From: Leptospiraceae bacterium
Lineage (GTDB): Bacteria > Spirochaetota > Leptospiria > Leptospirales > Leptospiraceae
Assembly: GCA_024233865.1 (NCBI GenBank)
Contig: JACKPA010000013.1
Location: 132,425-196,424, forward strand
DNA length: 64,000 nucleotides
Reading direction: 5' to 3'
The notes under the pieces are model-generated. The model searched no databases, had not been told where the DNA came from, and worked only from the letters and a program-made list of their open reading frames with translations. Of this stretch, positions 8,828 through 18,023 are shown one piece after another (position 1 is the stretch's first letter; every line of letters starts with the position of its first letter). Position numbers and translations under genes: made by a program.

Positions 8828-9529
8828 ATGAAAAAACTTATTATAATTTGCAAGAAGATCATCCTCTACGGCTTTTTGTCTTTATCTATTGCCGTATCCG
8901 GACTTGTCCTTGTTGCTTGTATGAAACAAAAGAGTCCCACATTCTTTCCAATTGCTCTTTTGGGTTCCAAAGCAGAACCCTACACCTACGAAGACATAGG
9001 GTTAACACCGGAAAACCAAGCTCCAGAAGGTCAAAAAGAGCCAAGCATTCCTCTAATGTCCGATAGGGAAAGGACTGCAATTAAGTCTTATGTTATGGAA
9101 ATGGAGGATATGGATATGATGACAGAAGGACATTGGAAAGAAACTTCCCGAGAAGCTATGAGAGCCTTATCTGAAATCCAATATACCGATGATGAGATAA
9201 ACAATCATTTGAACGACTTTTTGGCTAATCAAGTCCCCATTCCTGAACCTCCTCGTAAGACTAAGGAAGAAGTGCTCAGACGAGAAACTGCCGCCGCAGA
9301 TAGGTATTATAATGGCATTAAGGAAGAGTTTCCAGACCTAAGCAACGAACAGCTCATACAAATACGAATTCACTTAACACTTGCTCTTGTACTAATTCGA
9401 TTCCAGCAAGACTACAATGATCCAGATGGACTTACTCCTGAAATACTGGACATGGCAAAAAACAAGGCAGTTAAGTTTCGACAAGAGATCAACACAGAGC
9501 TTGTCAAAAGAGGGGTAACAAGTTTATGA
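8828..9529 (+). CDS. A1: array lipoprotein family A
   Basis: 233 residues, family not recognised. The signal peptide ends in LVAC with Cys31 as lipid anchor, followed by MKQKSPTFFPIALLGSK, nearly invariant in every A copy. The middle is an acidic helical region that varies between copies. The C-terminal third (LRRE.AAADRYY, then a helix IQIRIHLTLALVL, ending KRGVTSL) is conserved. This copy lacks a few residues (the DKDVTNT part) after ENQAP. GGAG lies 9 bp before the ATG. The stop overlaps the start of B1 as ATGA, so A and B are probably translationally coupled. Likely a surface or periplasmic lipoprotein; role unknown. Confidence 0.8.
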   Translation: MKKLIIICKKIILYGFLSLSIAVSGLVLVACMKQKSPTFFPIALLGSKAEPYTYEDIGLTPENQAPEGQKEPSIPLMSDRERTAIKSYVMEMEDMDMMTEGHWKETSREAMRALSEIQYTDDEINNHLNDFLANQVPIPEPPRKTKEEVLRRETAAADRYYNGIKEEFPDLSNEQLIQIRIHLTLALVLIRFQQDYNDPDGLTPEILDMAKNKAVKFRQEINTELVKRGVTSL

Positions 9530-10014
9530 AACAGTTAATAATTATTTTTGTTCTATCCTTCACATTCAATAACTGTGATTTTAGAATGTATTCAAAAAGA
9601 AGCGATGATGATAAGTTATTTGAACGCTTATTCATTATGGATTTGTATTTTTGGGTAAATATTTGTCCTCCAAAAGATGCTACTTTAGAACCTGGTAACC
9701 ATACCATTACCTTAAATGAGGGAGAGGAATATTGGTTTAATATAAGTAAAAATGCAATACCTTATGCCAGCTACGATATTTATAAAGTAAGTATTACTGA
9801 ATTATCAGGACAGACGATAAGTGTTGGTTATTCCAATTGCCTAGATAATGGACAAATAACAAATCCTTCTCCCAAAGTCAAAGCAGAAGGTCGAGAACCT
9901 AGTTTCTATGAAGATGGTTTTGCTATATATCTTTTTCGTTTCTCAGGGGATGCTAGTTTAGCTGGAATAAAATCAACATCAGGTTCAGGCGAAATACAAA
10001 TAAAAGTACCATAA
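9526..10014 (+). CDS. B1: array lipoprotein family B
   Basis: 162 residues, family not recognised. The signal peptide ends in FNNC. The conserved core is NICPPKDATL, then HTITLNEGEEYWFNI, a Cys in SNCLDNGQI, and a C-terminal SGSGEIQIKVP. The pattern of beta strands and paired Cys suggests a small beta-sandwich, perhaps of the pre-peptidase C-terminal or carbohydrate-binding kind; this is inference. Its subtype (YWFNI, QTISVG, QITNPS) is shared with B6, and both precede C genes of the LPTHGL subtype. Starts within the A1 stop codon and ends 13 bp before C1. Confidence 0.78.
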   Translation: MKQLIIIFVLSFTFNNCDFRMYSKRSDDDKLFERLFIMDLYFWVNICPPKDATLEPGNHTITLNEGEEYWFNISKNAIPYASYDIYKVSITELSGQTISVGYSNCLDNGQITNPSPKVKAEGREPSFYEDGFAIYLFRFSGDASLAGIKSTSGSGEIQIKVP

Positions 10015-10027
10015 GGAGAATAAGAAA

Positions 10028-11479
10028 ATGAGAAAGTTACTAATTGTTTTTTTATGTTTTTTGCAGATACAATACTTACAGGCAGATAGTATTGATAATA
10101 TAGGAGATAGTTGTAGTACAGGCATGCAGGATAGAGGGAAAAATGCTTTTGTCACTTTTTATGGAGACAGTCTTGGAGACCTTGTTGACCTACCTACACA
10201 TGGATTAGTTGGTTGGGATGCTTATTTAAGTTTCTACAAACCAGATACAGACTGGAGGATTCAAAACTTTGCTGTTATAGGATGGACGACTAGAACAATT
10301 TATGACAAGTTGAAAGATTGTCTATTTGATAAAAATATTCGTGCAAATTTCAGAATGTCTAATACGATTGCAATGGAAATTGGTGGGAATGACATGGTAA
10401 ATTATTCACACATATTAATTTTCATGCCTTGGAAATATTGGACATACACTGACCCTATAACCAATGAAGAAGTCAAAGGGGTTGTGGATGTTGTTCTCTA
10501 TAATATCAAAGTTTTGATTTACTTTTTTCGCCACCCACTAATCGACAAAAACGTTTTAGTCATGGGAAACTTCCCTACACTTTCTTATAGTCCAACTTTA
10601 GGTCATGTTGGAGATTACTTTGCTGCATTAACAAAGATGCTTGATGTATATTATCAAAAATGGAAAGAAGAAAACCGTTTTATACACGTAGAAGAGGATG
10701 ATCAGAAAGAAAACCTAGAAATAATGCAAAAAATTACAATGGCTTTTTCATTAACAATGTTGGTGGATGAAATTATAACCGATATAGCTGAATTTTTTGG
10801 AGTAAAGTTACCTGGAATATTAAGCAAATTGCTTAACCCTTTTACACTTGCTAATGTCAATCCTGCTAACGAAGATATTCCGGATTTTTTTCCTGATAAT
10901 GCAGACCTATCTAATTGGTATTTCAAATGGATTTATACAAATTCAAGAAGTGCAACAACCGCCGCAAGTTTTGGTTTATACTTGATGCAACCAAAATTAG
11001 AAGCACTGGCAACAGAAATGCGAGATAGAACTCGTAATATGAATCCAACGCTACAAAATAATGAGAAAACAAAAACCTATACAGCCAATAATCGAAAAGG
11101 TGGAAACTATGTAGATTTTTTACCTCTTTATCACTTAATGATCAATCATAAAGATTGTACAAAATATTATCAATGTTGGGTTGCTAATCCAATACTTTAT
11201 CGAGATAATTTACCTGGTCACATAAATCACTTTGGATATTATCTATGGGCTAACGCTCTGTCTGAGAAACTGGTAAAGTTAAACGAAAGTGATGACGACT
11301 GGAAATTTACTAATCCTTTAAAAAATCCAGATGGAAAAATTGAAGAACCACCAGAAGATTTTAATATTGCTATTGTTCCAGTAGATGAAACAGGAAAAGA
11401 GGTAAAACCAGAAGAGCCTAGAGTTGATATAAACTCATTATTACTGTTATGCTTCTTTTTCGGCAGTTGTCACTTCTAA
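10028..11479 (+). CDS. C1: secreted SGNH/GDSL-family hydrolase
   Basis: 483 residues with a signal peptide ending LQADS and no lipobox. SGNH block I is FYGDSLGD with nucleophile Ser48, block II is NFAVIGWTT with Gly85, block III is GGND at 119-122, and block V is RDNLPGHINHFGY with His398 as the likely catalytic base. The family hydrolyses esters of lipids, acyl groups or acetylated sugars; the substrate here is unknown. About 480 residues is long for the family because of a variable helical insert at about 190-300. The C-terminus LLLCFFFGSCHF is a hydrophobic tail with two Cys, and its codons overlap the start of D1. Best intact reference copy of the array. Confidence 0.85.
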   Translation: MRKLLIVFLCFLQIQYLQADSIDNIGDSCSTGMQDRGKNAFVTFYGDSLGDLVDLPTHGLVGWDAYLSFYKPDTDWRIQNFAVIGWTTRTIYDKLKDCLFDKNIRANFRMSNTIAMEIGGNDMVNYSHILIFMPWKYWTYTDPITNEEVKGVVDVVLYNIKVLIYFFRHPLIDKNVLVMGNFPTLSYSPTLGHVGDYFAALTKMLDVYYQKWKEENRFIHVEEDDQKENLEIMQKITMAFSLTMLVDEIITDIAEFFGVKLPGILSKLLNPFTLANVNPANEDIPDFFPDNADLSNWYFKWIYTNSRSATTAASFGLYLMQPKLEALATEMRDRTRNMNPTLQNNEKTKTYTANNRKGGNYVDFLPLYHLMINHKDCTKYYQCWVANPILYRDNLPGHINHFGYYLWANALSEKLVKLNESDDDWKFTNPLKNPDGKIEEPPEDFNIAIVPVDETGKEVKPEEPRVDINSLLLLCFFFGSCHF

Positions 11480-12165
11480 CAACCTTGGTATTGGCAACCC
11501 TCAGTTCTTGCATAGAGCAAAAAGATGCCAATCCCAATGCGATGCTCGCTCTTCTCTACCCAAGAGAAGTTGTAGAAGAATCCTATACCCTCACAAAAGA
11601 TTGGAACGGTTGTATGATGACATTCCAAAAAGGCACAACAAAACTCTCCTTTTGCTTTGAAGTTCCAAGAAAATCCTGCAAACCTTCTTATTTTATCAAC
11701 ATCCCCGATTCGCAAACACTCCAAAATAGAAAAGACGACCTCTCTTTCCTTGCACTGAATTTTACAAACTGCACGTCTTATACTTCTTCTTTAAGTAATC
11801 TCTATGATACTATCCAACCTCCAGCATCCACATTTATCGAGAGAATAAGTTCTTATCCGGGACCAATGAATGAAAGTGATTTCACGGTAACGTATCGTGA
11901 AAATTGTTCTTACAACACTATCAAGGTAGAACAAAATACGGGTTTTCAAAGGTTTTTCACCAGTGATGAGTTTACCTCACAAAACAGAATCGAAGCCGAA
12001 CTTGGCTGGATGAACGGAACGACAAAACAATGCCTGATTGATTTGAGCCAATCACAAACAACGATTGACTTAAGCTTTGCCGTAAGAAGCAAGACGATTC
12101 TACCGGGTGCGGTGTGCTCGCTTGTTTTCGGTTCGAGTATTGCGACTTGTCCATGGAGTAAATAA
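11449..12165 (+). CDS. D1: array lipoprotein family D
   Basis: 238 residues, family not recognised. The signal peptide is encoded partly in the 31 bp that overlap the end of C1 in another frame. The lipobox is LSSC with Cys21, followed by IEQKDANPNAMLALLYPRE. The mature protein has many Cys (for example NCTSYTSS, ENCSYNTI, QCLIDLS, TCPWSK), so a disulfide-rich surface domain is likely. It is followed by a short palindromic repeat and E1. Coupling to C1 by overlap implies it is made together with the hydrolase. Confidence 0.78.
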   Translation: MLLFRQLSLLTTLVLATLSSCIEQKDANPNAMLALLYPREVVEESYTLTKDWNGCMMTFQKGTTKLSFCFEVPRKSCKPSYFINIPDSQTLQNRKDDLSFLALNFTNCTSYTSSLSNLYDTIQPPASTFIERISSYPGPMNESDFTVTYRENCSYNTIKVEQNTGFQRFFTSDEFTSQNRIEAELGWMNGTTKQCLIDLSQSQTTIDLSFAVRSKTILPGAVCSLVFGSSIATCPWSK

Positions 12166-12179
12166 AAGAAAAAGGGTTT

Positions 12180-12210
12180 ACCACAGATGGACACAGATAA
12201 ACACCGATGG
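12180..12210. repeat. D-E spacer repeat (ACCACAGATG type)
   Basis: The spacer carries ACCACAGATGGACACAGATA followed by AACACCGATGG. The same words recur between D and E at 23.42, 27.45, 42.19 and 47.02 kb, in the D-to-A joins at 17.26 and 20.02 kb, and as an inverted pair at 59,869-59,936. It is therefore an interspersed repeat family, not just cassette sequence. Confidence 0.75.
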
Positions 12211-12219
12211 ATTTGAGAG

Positions 12220-12858
12220 ATGAGACGTTTTGTTTTAGGAGTATTGCTTTTTATTGGACTGAATTGTGCGAGTAAATCGGGTGAAAACATTGATGCGTTT
12301 TTCTGGTTGTGGCTTTATAATATCGGTGATGAAACATCTTACAAAGAATGTGGGGGCAATTCATGGAAGAACCCTCATGAATTCGTTGACAAGAAAGGCG
12401 ATGTAAAGATCGGGGCTTACCAAATGGTTACGGGGGATGTTGGCTTTCTTGATTTGACAGGTGGAAAGATAGAAAAGACGGATGATTTCCTTTACATGGA
12501 TATGGAAGTAGCATCACTTCCGGAAAGTATTCCCATAAACCAAGTGGATCAAGACCCAATTCCCGAATACGAATGGACGTATAGGTTTGAAAAAGACGAG
12601 AATCGTTATACAATCGGAATTATCCATTCACCTGAAGGTTTGAAATCGAGTCAAAATACAAAAGACTTTCCGGTTTTGGTTTTAAAGAACAATTCCAATA
12701 TCGGAGCATGTAGCCCGCTTGGAGTGCAGAGTAATGTTTACAAGTTTTCTTGCGATTTGAACGCTTTACCGGAATTGAAGGAAATAGATGAAAGTTATAC
12801 TTTTAACGTTATACTGCGTTATCGAACAAACAACGCTGTTTTTAAAGACTGTTATTGA
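12220..12858 (+). CDS. E1: array lipoprotein family E
   Basis: 212 residues, family not recognised. The signal peptide ends in GLNC with Cys16. The mature part starts SKSGENIDAFFWLWLYNIG, then a conserved globular domain with YKECGGNSWKNPHEF and a C-terminal RTNNAVFKDCY. There are few Cys compared with D. The ribosome site is weak (TGAGAG just before the ATG). Last gene of the first cassette; A2 follows after 28 bp, so transcription may continue into the next unit. Confidence 0.75.
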   Translation: MRRFVLGVLLFIGLNCASKSGENIDAFFWLWLYNIGDETSYKECGGNSWKNPHEFVDKKGDVKIGAYQMVTGDVGFLDLTGGKIEKTDDFLYMDMEVASLPESIPINQVDQDPIPEYEWTYRFEKDENRYTIGIIHSPEGLKSSQNTKDFPVLVLKNNSNIGACSPLGVQSNVYKFSCDLNALPELKEIDESYTFNVILRYRTNNAVFKDCY

Positions 12859-12886
12859 AATCTAATTTATCAAAGGAGAATAAACC

Positions 12887-13600
12887 ATGAAAAAACTTAT
12901 TATAATTTGCAAGAAGATCATCCTCTACGGCTTTTTGTCTTTATCTATTGCCGTATCCGGACTTGTCCTTGTTGCTTGTATGAAACAAAAGAGTCCCACA
13001 TTCTTTCCAATTGCTCTTTTGGGTTCCAAAGCAGAACCCTACACCTACGAAGACATAGGGTTAACACCGGAAAACCAAGCTCCCGACAAGGATGTTACCA
13101 ACACCAGAGAACCAAGTATTCCTCTTATGTCCGATACGGAACGGGCTGCAATCAAATCTTATGTGGAGGAAATGGGAAGTATGGACATGATGACGGAAGA
13201 ATATTGGAAAAAAACTTCCAGCGAATCCATGCGAGCTTTATCTGAAATACCCTATAGTGATGATGAAATTAACAATCATTTAAACGATTTTTTGGCAAAC
13301 GAAGTTCCGATTCCGGAACCTCCTCGTGAATCACCAAACGAAGTCCTAAGAAGAGAATCCGCAGCGGCTGACCGATACTATGATGGTATTAAAGAAGAAT
13401 TCCCAAATCTCAGCAACGAACACTTGATCCAAATCCGGATTCACCTGACACTTGCATTAGTCTTACTCAGATTCCAGAAGGACTACAATGATCCAAATGG
13501 ACTCACACCAGAAATACTTGATATGGCAAAGGACAAAGCCGTCAAGTTTCGACAGGTGATAAATACGGAACTTGTAAAAAGAGGAGTAACGAGTTTATGA
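12887..13600 (+). CDS. A2: array lipoprotein family A
   Basis: 237 residues with the LVAC lipobox. The central variable region is of the type TSSESMRALSEIPYSDDE, shared almost exactly with A6 and A9. It contains the DKDVTNT segment missing from A1. Preceded by AAGGAG and ending in an ATGA overlap with B2. This opens the most rearranged unit, in which B-C modules are repeated. Confidence 0.8.
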   Translation: MKKLIIICKKIILYGFLSLSIAVSGLVLVACMKQKSPTFFPIALLGSKAEPYTYEDIGLTPENQAPDKDVTNTREPSIPLMSDTERAAIKSYVEEMGSMDMMTEEYWKKTSSESMRALSEIPYSDDEINNHLNDFLANEVPIPEPPRESPNEVLRRESAAADRYYDGIKEEFPNLSNEHLIQIRIHLTLALVLLRFQKDYNDPNGLTPEILDMAKDKAVKFRQVINTELVKRGVTSL

Positions 13601-14082
13601 AAAGTTTATTATGTATCCTCGTTGTGTCTCTTTCATTCCATAACTGTAAAACAGAAAAAAGAACCTTACTGGATAAATTCTTAGAATCGGCTGCTTTTTT
13701 ATCACTAATAGACGGATACCTTTGGGTAAACGTATGTCCACCCAAAAATGCAACCTTAACACAAGGCATACATACAATCACCTTAAACGAAGGAGAGGAA
13801 TATTGGTTTGATGTGAATACGGATAGTACACCTCTAAATGACTACCTTATATTGTATAAAATAGGAATAGTAGAGTCATCTGGACAAACTTTAAGTGTTG
13901 GTAATCCGAGTACATGTATACTTAACGGACAAATCTTTAACCCTTACAAAATAAAAGCTGAAGGTCGAAACCCAGAAGGATATGAAAATGGATTTAATAT
14001 ATATATAGTTTCATTTAGAGGTAGCCTTGTAGGAATCAAATCAAAGTCCGGCTTGGGTGAGATTCAAATAAAAGTTCCATAA
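13597..14082 (+). CDS. B2: array lipoprotein family B
   Basis: 161 residues; lipobox SFHNC with Cys17. Subtype KRTLLDKFLESAAF, shared with B8. Both B2 and B8 are followed by a truncated C' gene of the KHTHG subtype. The core VCPPKNATLTQG, EEYWFDV and the C-terminal GEIQIKVP are intact. Confidence 0.78.
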   Translation: MKSLLCILVVSLSFHNCKTEKRTLLDKFLESAAFLSLIDGYLWVNVCPPKNATLTQGIHTITLNEGEEYWFDVNTDSTPLNDYLILYKIGIVESSGQTLSVGNPSTCILNGQIFNPYKIKAEGRNPEGYENGFNIYIVSFRGSLVGIKSKSGLGEIQIKVP

Positions 14083-14103
14083 ATAATAAAGGAGAATAAA
14101 AAG

Positions 14104-14391
14104 ATGAGAAAGTTAATAATAATATTGATGTGTTTTTTACAAATACAATATTTACAAGCAGATAGTGTTAAAAATATAAATGAAGGGTGTAACCCGGATA
14201 TTAAAGACAGAGGAGAGAACGCATTTCTAACGTTCTATGGTGACAGTCTTGGAGACTTTGTGGATAAGCATACACATGGTATGGTAGGTTGGGATGCTTA
14301 TTTAGGTTTTTGGAAACCGGATATAGATTGGAGAGTGCAGAACTTTGCCATAGCCGGTTGGACAACACAAAGCGAAGTGACAAGTTTATGA
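14104..14391 (+). CDS. C2': N-terminal-only SGNH gene (truncated C)
   Basis: 95 residues: signal peptide (LQADS), GDSLGD block I and NFAIAGWTT block II, then QSEVTSL and stop. Blocks III and V, including GGND and the catalytic His, are absent, so it cannot be an active hydrolase. The last codons (EVTSL) match the 3' end of family A genes (GVTSL), in the same frame, and the stop overlaps the next B start as ATGA. The join looks like a duplication seam between C and the end of an A gene. It could be translated as a small secreted protein or be only a linker. Confidence 0.7.
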   Translation: MRKLIIILMCFLQIQYLQADSVKNINEGCNPDIKDRGENAFLTFYGDSLGDFVDKHTHGMVGWDAYLGFWKPDIDWRVQNFAIAGWTTQSEVTSL

Positions 14392-14870
14392 AAAGTCTGT
14401 TATGTATCCTTCTTGTAGCTCTTACATTCCATAACTGTAAAACAGAAAAAAGTTCAGCAGAAAAAATGGGAGAACTATTTCTAAACTTGGTTCTGATAGA
14501 TAGCTATCTGTGGGTAAATGTCTGCCCCGCAAAAAATGCAACCTTAACACAAGGTACGCACACAATTACTCTAAGTGAAGGAGAAGAATACTGGTTTGAC
14601 GTGAGTACGAATAGTGAACCTTATGATAGTTATCTTCTTGCTTATGATATAGGAATAACGGAATCATCTGGACAAACTTTGAGTATAGGTAACTCAAGTT
14701 GCATTCGTAATCAACAAATTTTTAATCCTTCTCAAGCAAAAGCAGAAGGTGAAGAAGGATATTATACCTACAAAGATGGTGTAAAAACGTATAATCTAAT
14801 TTTTAAAAATAGGATAGCTGGGATTAAATCAACATCCGGTTCTGGTGATATAGTAATAAAAGTACCATAA
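14388..14870 (+). CDS. B3: array lipoprotein family B
   Basis: 160 residues. The chosen ATG overlaps the C2' stop as in every A-B junction; the longer upstream frame would run inside C2'. Lipobox TFHNC. Subtype KSSAEKMGELFLNLVLIDSY with CPAKNATL, shared with B7 ten kilobases away. Both are followed by C genes of the FPAYGF subtype. Confidence 0.78.
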   Translation: MKSLLCILLVALTFHNCKTEKSSAEKMGELFLNLVLIDSYLWVNVCPAKNATLTQGTHTITLSEGEEYWFDVSTNSEPYDSYLLAYDIGITESSGQTLSIGNSSCIRNQQIFNPSQAKAEGEEGYYTYKDGVKTYNLIFKNRIAGIKSTSGSGDIVIKVP

Positions 14871-14886
14871 TACAAAGGAGAAAAAA

Positions 14887-15177
14887 ATGAAAAAGTTGAT
14901 AATTATATTGATATGTTTTTTAGGAATTCAATTTTTGCAAGCAGATAGTATTCAGAATATTAGTGGAGGTAATTGCGAAACCCAGATAAAAGATAGGGAT
15001 CAAAATGCCTTTATAACATTCTATGGAGACAGTCTTGGTGATTTTGTGGATTTCCCTGCTTATGGATTTGTAGGTTGGGACGCTTATCTGGGCTTTTGGA
15101 AACCGGATATTGACTGGAGAGTCCAAAACTTTGCCATAGCCGGTTGGACTACAAATAAACGGACAGTAAGCTTATGA
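14887..15177 (+). CDS. C3': N-terminal-only SGNH gene (truncated C)
   Basis: 96 residues ending NFAIAGWTTNKRTVSL. It keeps the signal peptide, GDSLGD and block II but not GGND or the catalytic His. The tail KRTVSL resembles the KRGVTSL end of family A and again overlaps the next B start by ATGA. Its N-terminal type (FPAYGFVGWD) is that of full-length C7. The same tail recurs exactly in C8'. Confidence 0.7.
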   Translation: MKKLIIILICFLGIQFLQADSIQNISGGNCETQIKDRDQNAFITFYGDSLGDFVDFPAYGFVGWDAYLGFWKPDIDWRVQNFAIAGWTTNKRTVSL

Positions 15178-15671
15178 AAAAGATCGCGTGTATCCTTGTT
15201 CTAACTCTTTCATTCCATAACTGTAAAACAGAAAAAAAAACCGTACTGGACAAATTCTTGGAATCAGCTGCACTTTTATACCGTATAGACGGACTTCTTT
15301 ATATAAACGTATGTCCGCCAAAAAATGCCACTCTCGGTCAAGGAATAACCACGATTAGTTTAAAAGAGGGAGAGGAATATTGGTTTGATGTTAATACAAT
15401 TACTCCTTCTCGTTTCACTGATTTGAAAGTTTATGATGTAGGATTTATAGAATTATCCGGAAAAACCTTAGATATAGGTAATCCTAATTGTATGAAAAAT
15501 AGACAAATTTATGACCCTACACCGGCAAAAGTTGGAGGCATGAATCAATCTACAAATTACAAAGACGGATTTTGGATATATGGCTTATTTTTTGATAATA
15601 ATCGTTTAGCAAATGTAAAGTCAAAGAGTGGTTCCGGTGAAATTCAAATTAAAAATGCCACCATAAAGTAA
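15174..15671 (+). CDS. B4: array lipoprotein family B
   Basis: 165 residues. Subtype KKTVLDKFLESAALLYRIDG with an extended INVCPPKNATLGQG, near-identical to B9 and B10. The C-terminus reads IQIKNATIK instead of IQIKVP because of a small local change before the stop. Lipobox SFHNC. Pairs with the C4 type (SGFHG). Confidence 0.75.
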   Translation: MKKIACILVLTLSFHNCKTEKKTVLDKFLESAALLYRIDGLLYINVCPPKNATLGQGITTISLKEGEEYWFDVNTITPSRFTDLKVYDVGFIELSGKTLDIGNPNCMKNRQIYDPTPAKVGGMNQSTNYKDGFWIYGLFFDNNRLANVKSKSGSGEIQIKNATIK

Positions 15672-15685
15672 AGGAGAATAAAAAG

Positions 15686-17162
15686 ATGAAAAAGCTAATA
15701 ATAATATTGATATGTTTTTACAGATACAGTATTTGCAAGCAGATAGTGTTAAAAATATAAATGAAGGGTGTAACCCGGATATTAAAGACAGAGGAGAGAA
15801 CGCATTTCTGACTTTCTACGGTGATAGTCTTGGTGACTTTGTAGATTCAGGGTTTCATGGCATAGTCGGTTGGGATGCTTACTTAGGTTTTTACAGACCT
15901 GATTTTGACTCACTACTGGGATGGAGAGTCCAAAACTTTGCAGTGGAAGGTTGGACTACTAGAAGTATTTATGAAGGTCTAAAAAGTGTTTATACAATAA
16001 AGACACTCGTGCTAATTTCAAAATGTCCAATACAATTGCAATGGAAATTGGTGGAAACGACATGGTGAATTACACTCCTCTATTGATATTTATGCCATGG
16101 AAATATTGGACATACAGAGACCCAACAACTAACAAGGATGTCAAAGGAGTGGTAGATGTCGTTCTTCACAATATCAAAGTTCTAATCTACTTTTTCCGTC
16201 ATCCGCTAATCGACAAAAACGTCCTTGTTATGGGAAACTTTCCCACACTGGCTTATAGCCCGACTTTAGGAAATGTCGGAGACTATTTTGAAATTCAAAA
16301 AGCTTTTAGCGACATTTATTATAGGAAATGGAACGAGAAGGACCCTAATACTAACGTGGAAAAGGATGATCAAAAAGAAAATTTGGACTTTTACAAGAAG
16401 TAACGGCGTATGCCATGATATTGACAAGTTCCGCATTAGAAGTAATGTACACTGCCAATGAACTTTTCGGTGATAAACTGGGTGAAACATTGGACAACCT
16501 TTTTGATACCATGTTACCCAGCAGAATCAAAGACAAGAAATTAGATAGTTTTAAAGCTGCTCATCAATCATCTGTCGAATGGTATCTTGAATGGGTTTAC
16601 TATAATTCTGCTAACCTTACAAATGCAGCAAGTTTTGGTTTGTATCTGATGCAACCTGGTCTGGAAGCATTGGCAGTAGAGATGCGAGACAGAACACGCA
16701 ACATGAAACCGGAGATAACAAGTTTGGACAAAACACAAACCTATACGGCACACAATCGAAAGGGGCGGAAACTATGTAGACTTTTTACCTCTTTATCACC
16801 TAACGGTTAGGAGTAAAGATTGTAAGGAATATGGTTATTGTTGGGTAGCAAATCCAATACTCTATCGAGATAACCTACCAGGTCACATCAATCATTTAGG
16901 TTATTACCTTTGGGCAAATTCACTTTCTCAAAAGCTCGCAGAGTTGGACAGTGATAACGATTGGAAACACACAAACGTTTTAGGATTCGACAAGCCAAGT
17001 AATACCAAAAAAGATGGAACGATTGAAGAAACACCAGACGGTTTCAATGACCCAATTGTACCGATAGACGAAAACGGAAATGAGGTAACACCGGAAGAAC
17101 CTGCCACTGGTATAGACTTTATGTTACTCCTATGCTTCTTTTTCGGCAGTTGTCACTTCTAA
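15686..17162 (+). pseudogene. C4: full-length SGNH gene with four homopolymer frameshifts
   Basis: Near-identical to intact C9 but broken by single-base length changes in runs: one T lost near 15,715, one A near 15,985, one T near 16,392 and one G gained near 16,766. All SGNH blocks (GDSLGD, GGND, LPGHINH) are present when the frames are joined. Because every lesion is in a homopolymer and the rest is conserved, sequence error is as likely as real decay. If corrected it would encode about 492 residues. Confidence 0.7.
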
Positions 17163-17269
17163 CAACCTTGGTTTTGGCAACTTTCAGTTCTTGCATAGAG
17201 CAAAAAGATGCCAATCCAAACGTTTTGCTTGCCCTTCTCTACCCAAGAGAAAGGGTTTACCACAGATGA
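17132..17269 (+). pseudogene. D2': family D truncated to 45 residues
   Basis: Starts in the overlap with C4 like all D genes and encodes the signal peptide and the first mature residues (SCIEQKDANPN). After LLYPRE it runs straight into the ACCACAGATG spacer repeat and stops. The rest of D and all of E are missing, and A3 follows. The join is at a short shared AGAAA/AAGGGTTTACCACAGATG sequence, so it looks like a deletion between the inside of D and the D-E spacer. Confidence 0.75.
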
Positions 17270-17312
17270 ACACCGATGTACACAGATTTTCAGTAATCAA
17301 AGGAGAACAACC

Positions 17313-18023
17313 ATGAAAAAACTTATTATAATTTGCAAGAAGATAATCCTCTACGGCTTTGCGTCTTTATCTATTGCCGTATCCGGACTTATCCTTGTTG
17401 CTTGTATGAAACAAAAGAGTCCCACATTCTTTCCAATCGCTCTTTTGGGTTCCAAAGTAGAACCATACACCTACGAAGACATAGGATTAACACCCGAAAA
17501 CCAAGCTCCCGACAAAGAAGTCACCGACACCAGAGAACCAAGTATTCCTCTTATGTCCGATACGGAACGAGCTTTCATAAAAAGCGTTATGCAGGAAATG
17601 GACGATATTGGAATTATGACAGAAGAAGCTTTTGCCGAATCATCTCGAACCGGAATGAAGGCTATGTCCGAAAAACTTCCCAATGATGTGGAATTAGACG
17701 AAATCATTGACAATACACTGGAAGATAAACCCGTTCCGGAAAGACCCAAAGTGTCAAAAGAAGAAGTTCTGCGAAGAGAATCTGCTGCTGCGGATAGATA
17801 CTACAACTCTTTACGAGAAAAATTCCCGGAACTAAGCAAAGAAGAACTGATTCAATTGAGAATCAATATTACTCTCGGATTAGTGATTGTGCGTATGCAA
17901 AAAGATTATAATCCTCCTGACGGAATTCCCAATGAAGTTTTGGATATGGCAAAGGACAAAGCCGTCAAGTTTCGACAGGTGATAAATACGGAACTTGTAA
18001 AAAGAGGAGTGACGAGTTTATGA
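17313..18023 (+). CDS. A3: array lipoprotein family A, divergent
   Basis: 236 residues from the ATG that matches all other A copies; the in-frame extension upstream lies in the spacer repeat and is not used. Lipobox LVAC. The most divergent A: the middle reads AFAESSRTGMKAMSEKL and the C-terminal third has ELIQLRINITLGLVIVRMQ. It is followed by an equally divergent B5-C5 pair, so the whole unit is a distinct lineage. ATGA overlap with B5. Confidence 0.8.
   Translation: MKKLIIICKKIILYGFASLSIAVSGLILVACMKQKSPTFFPIALLGSKVEPYTYEDIGLTPENQAPDKEVTDTREPSIPLMSDTERAFIKSVMQEMDDIGIMTEEAFAESSRTGMKAMSEKLPNDVELDEIIDNTLEDKPVPERPKVSKEEVLRRESAAADRYYNSLREKFPELSKEELIQLRINITLGLVIVRMQKDYNPPDGIPNEVLDMAKDKAVKFRQVINTELVKRGVTSL

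Noticed and set aside
8848..9066. Second frame inside every A gene (MQEDHPLRLFVFIYC...)
   Set aside because: It is a shadow of the conserved 5' end of A. It recurs only because A recurs, has no ribosome site of its own and ends at different places in each copy.
12180..12217. Insertion sequence between D and E
   Set aside because: The repeated words are about 30 bp with no transposase and are better explained as a short interspersed palindromic family.
15686..17162. Programmed frameshifting in C4
   Set aside because: The intact C9 has the same protein in one frame, and the breaks are at several unrelated homopolymers without a common slippery motif.
17208..17312. N-terminal extension of A3 (and the same at A4)
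   Set aside because: The extension is translated spacer repeat. The conserved ATG with AAGGAG and the signal peptide start later.
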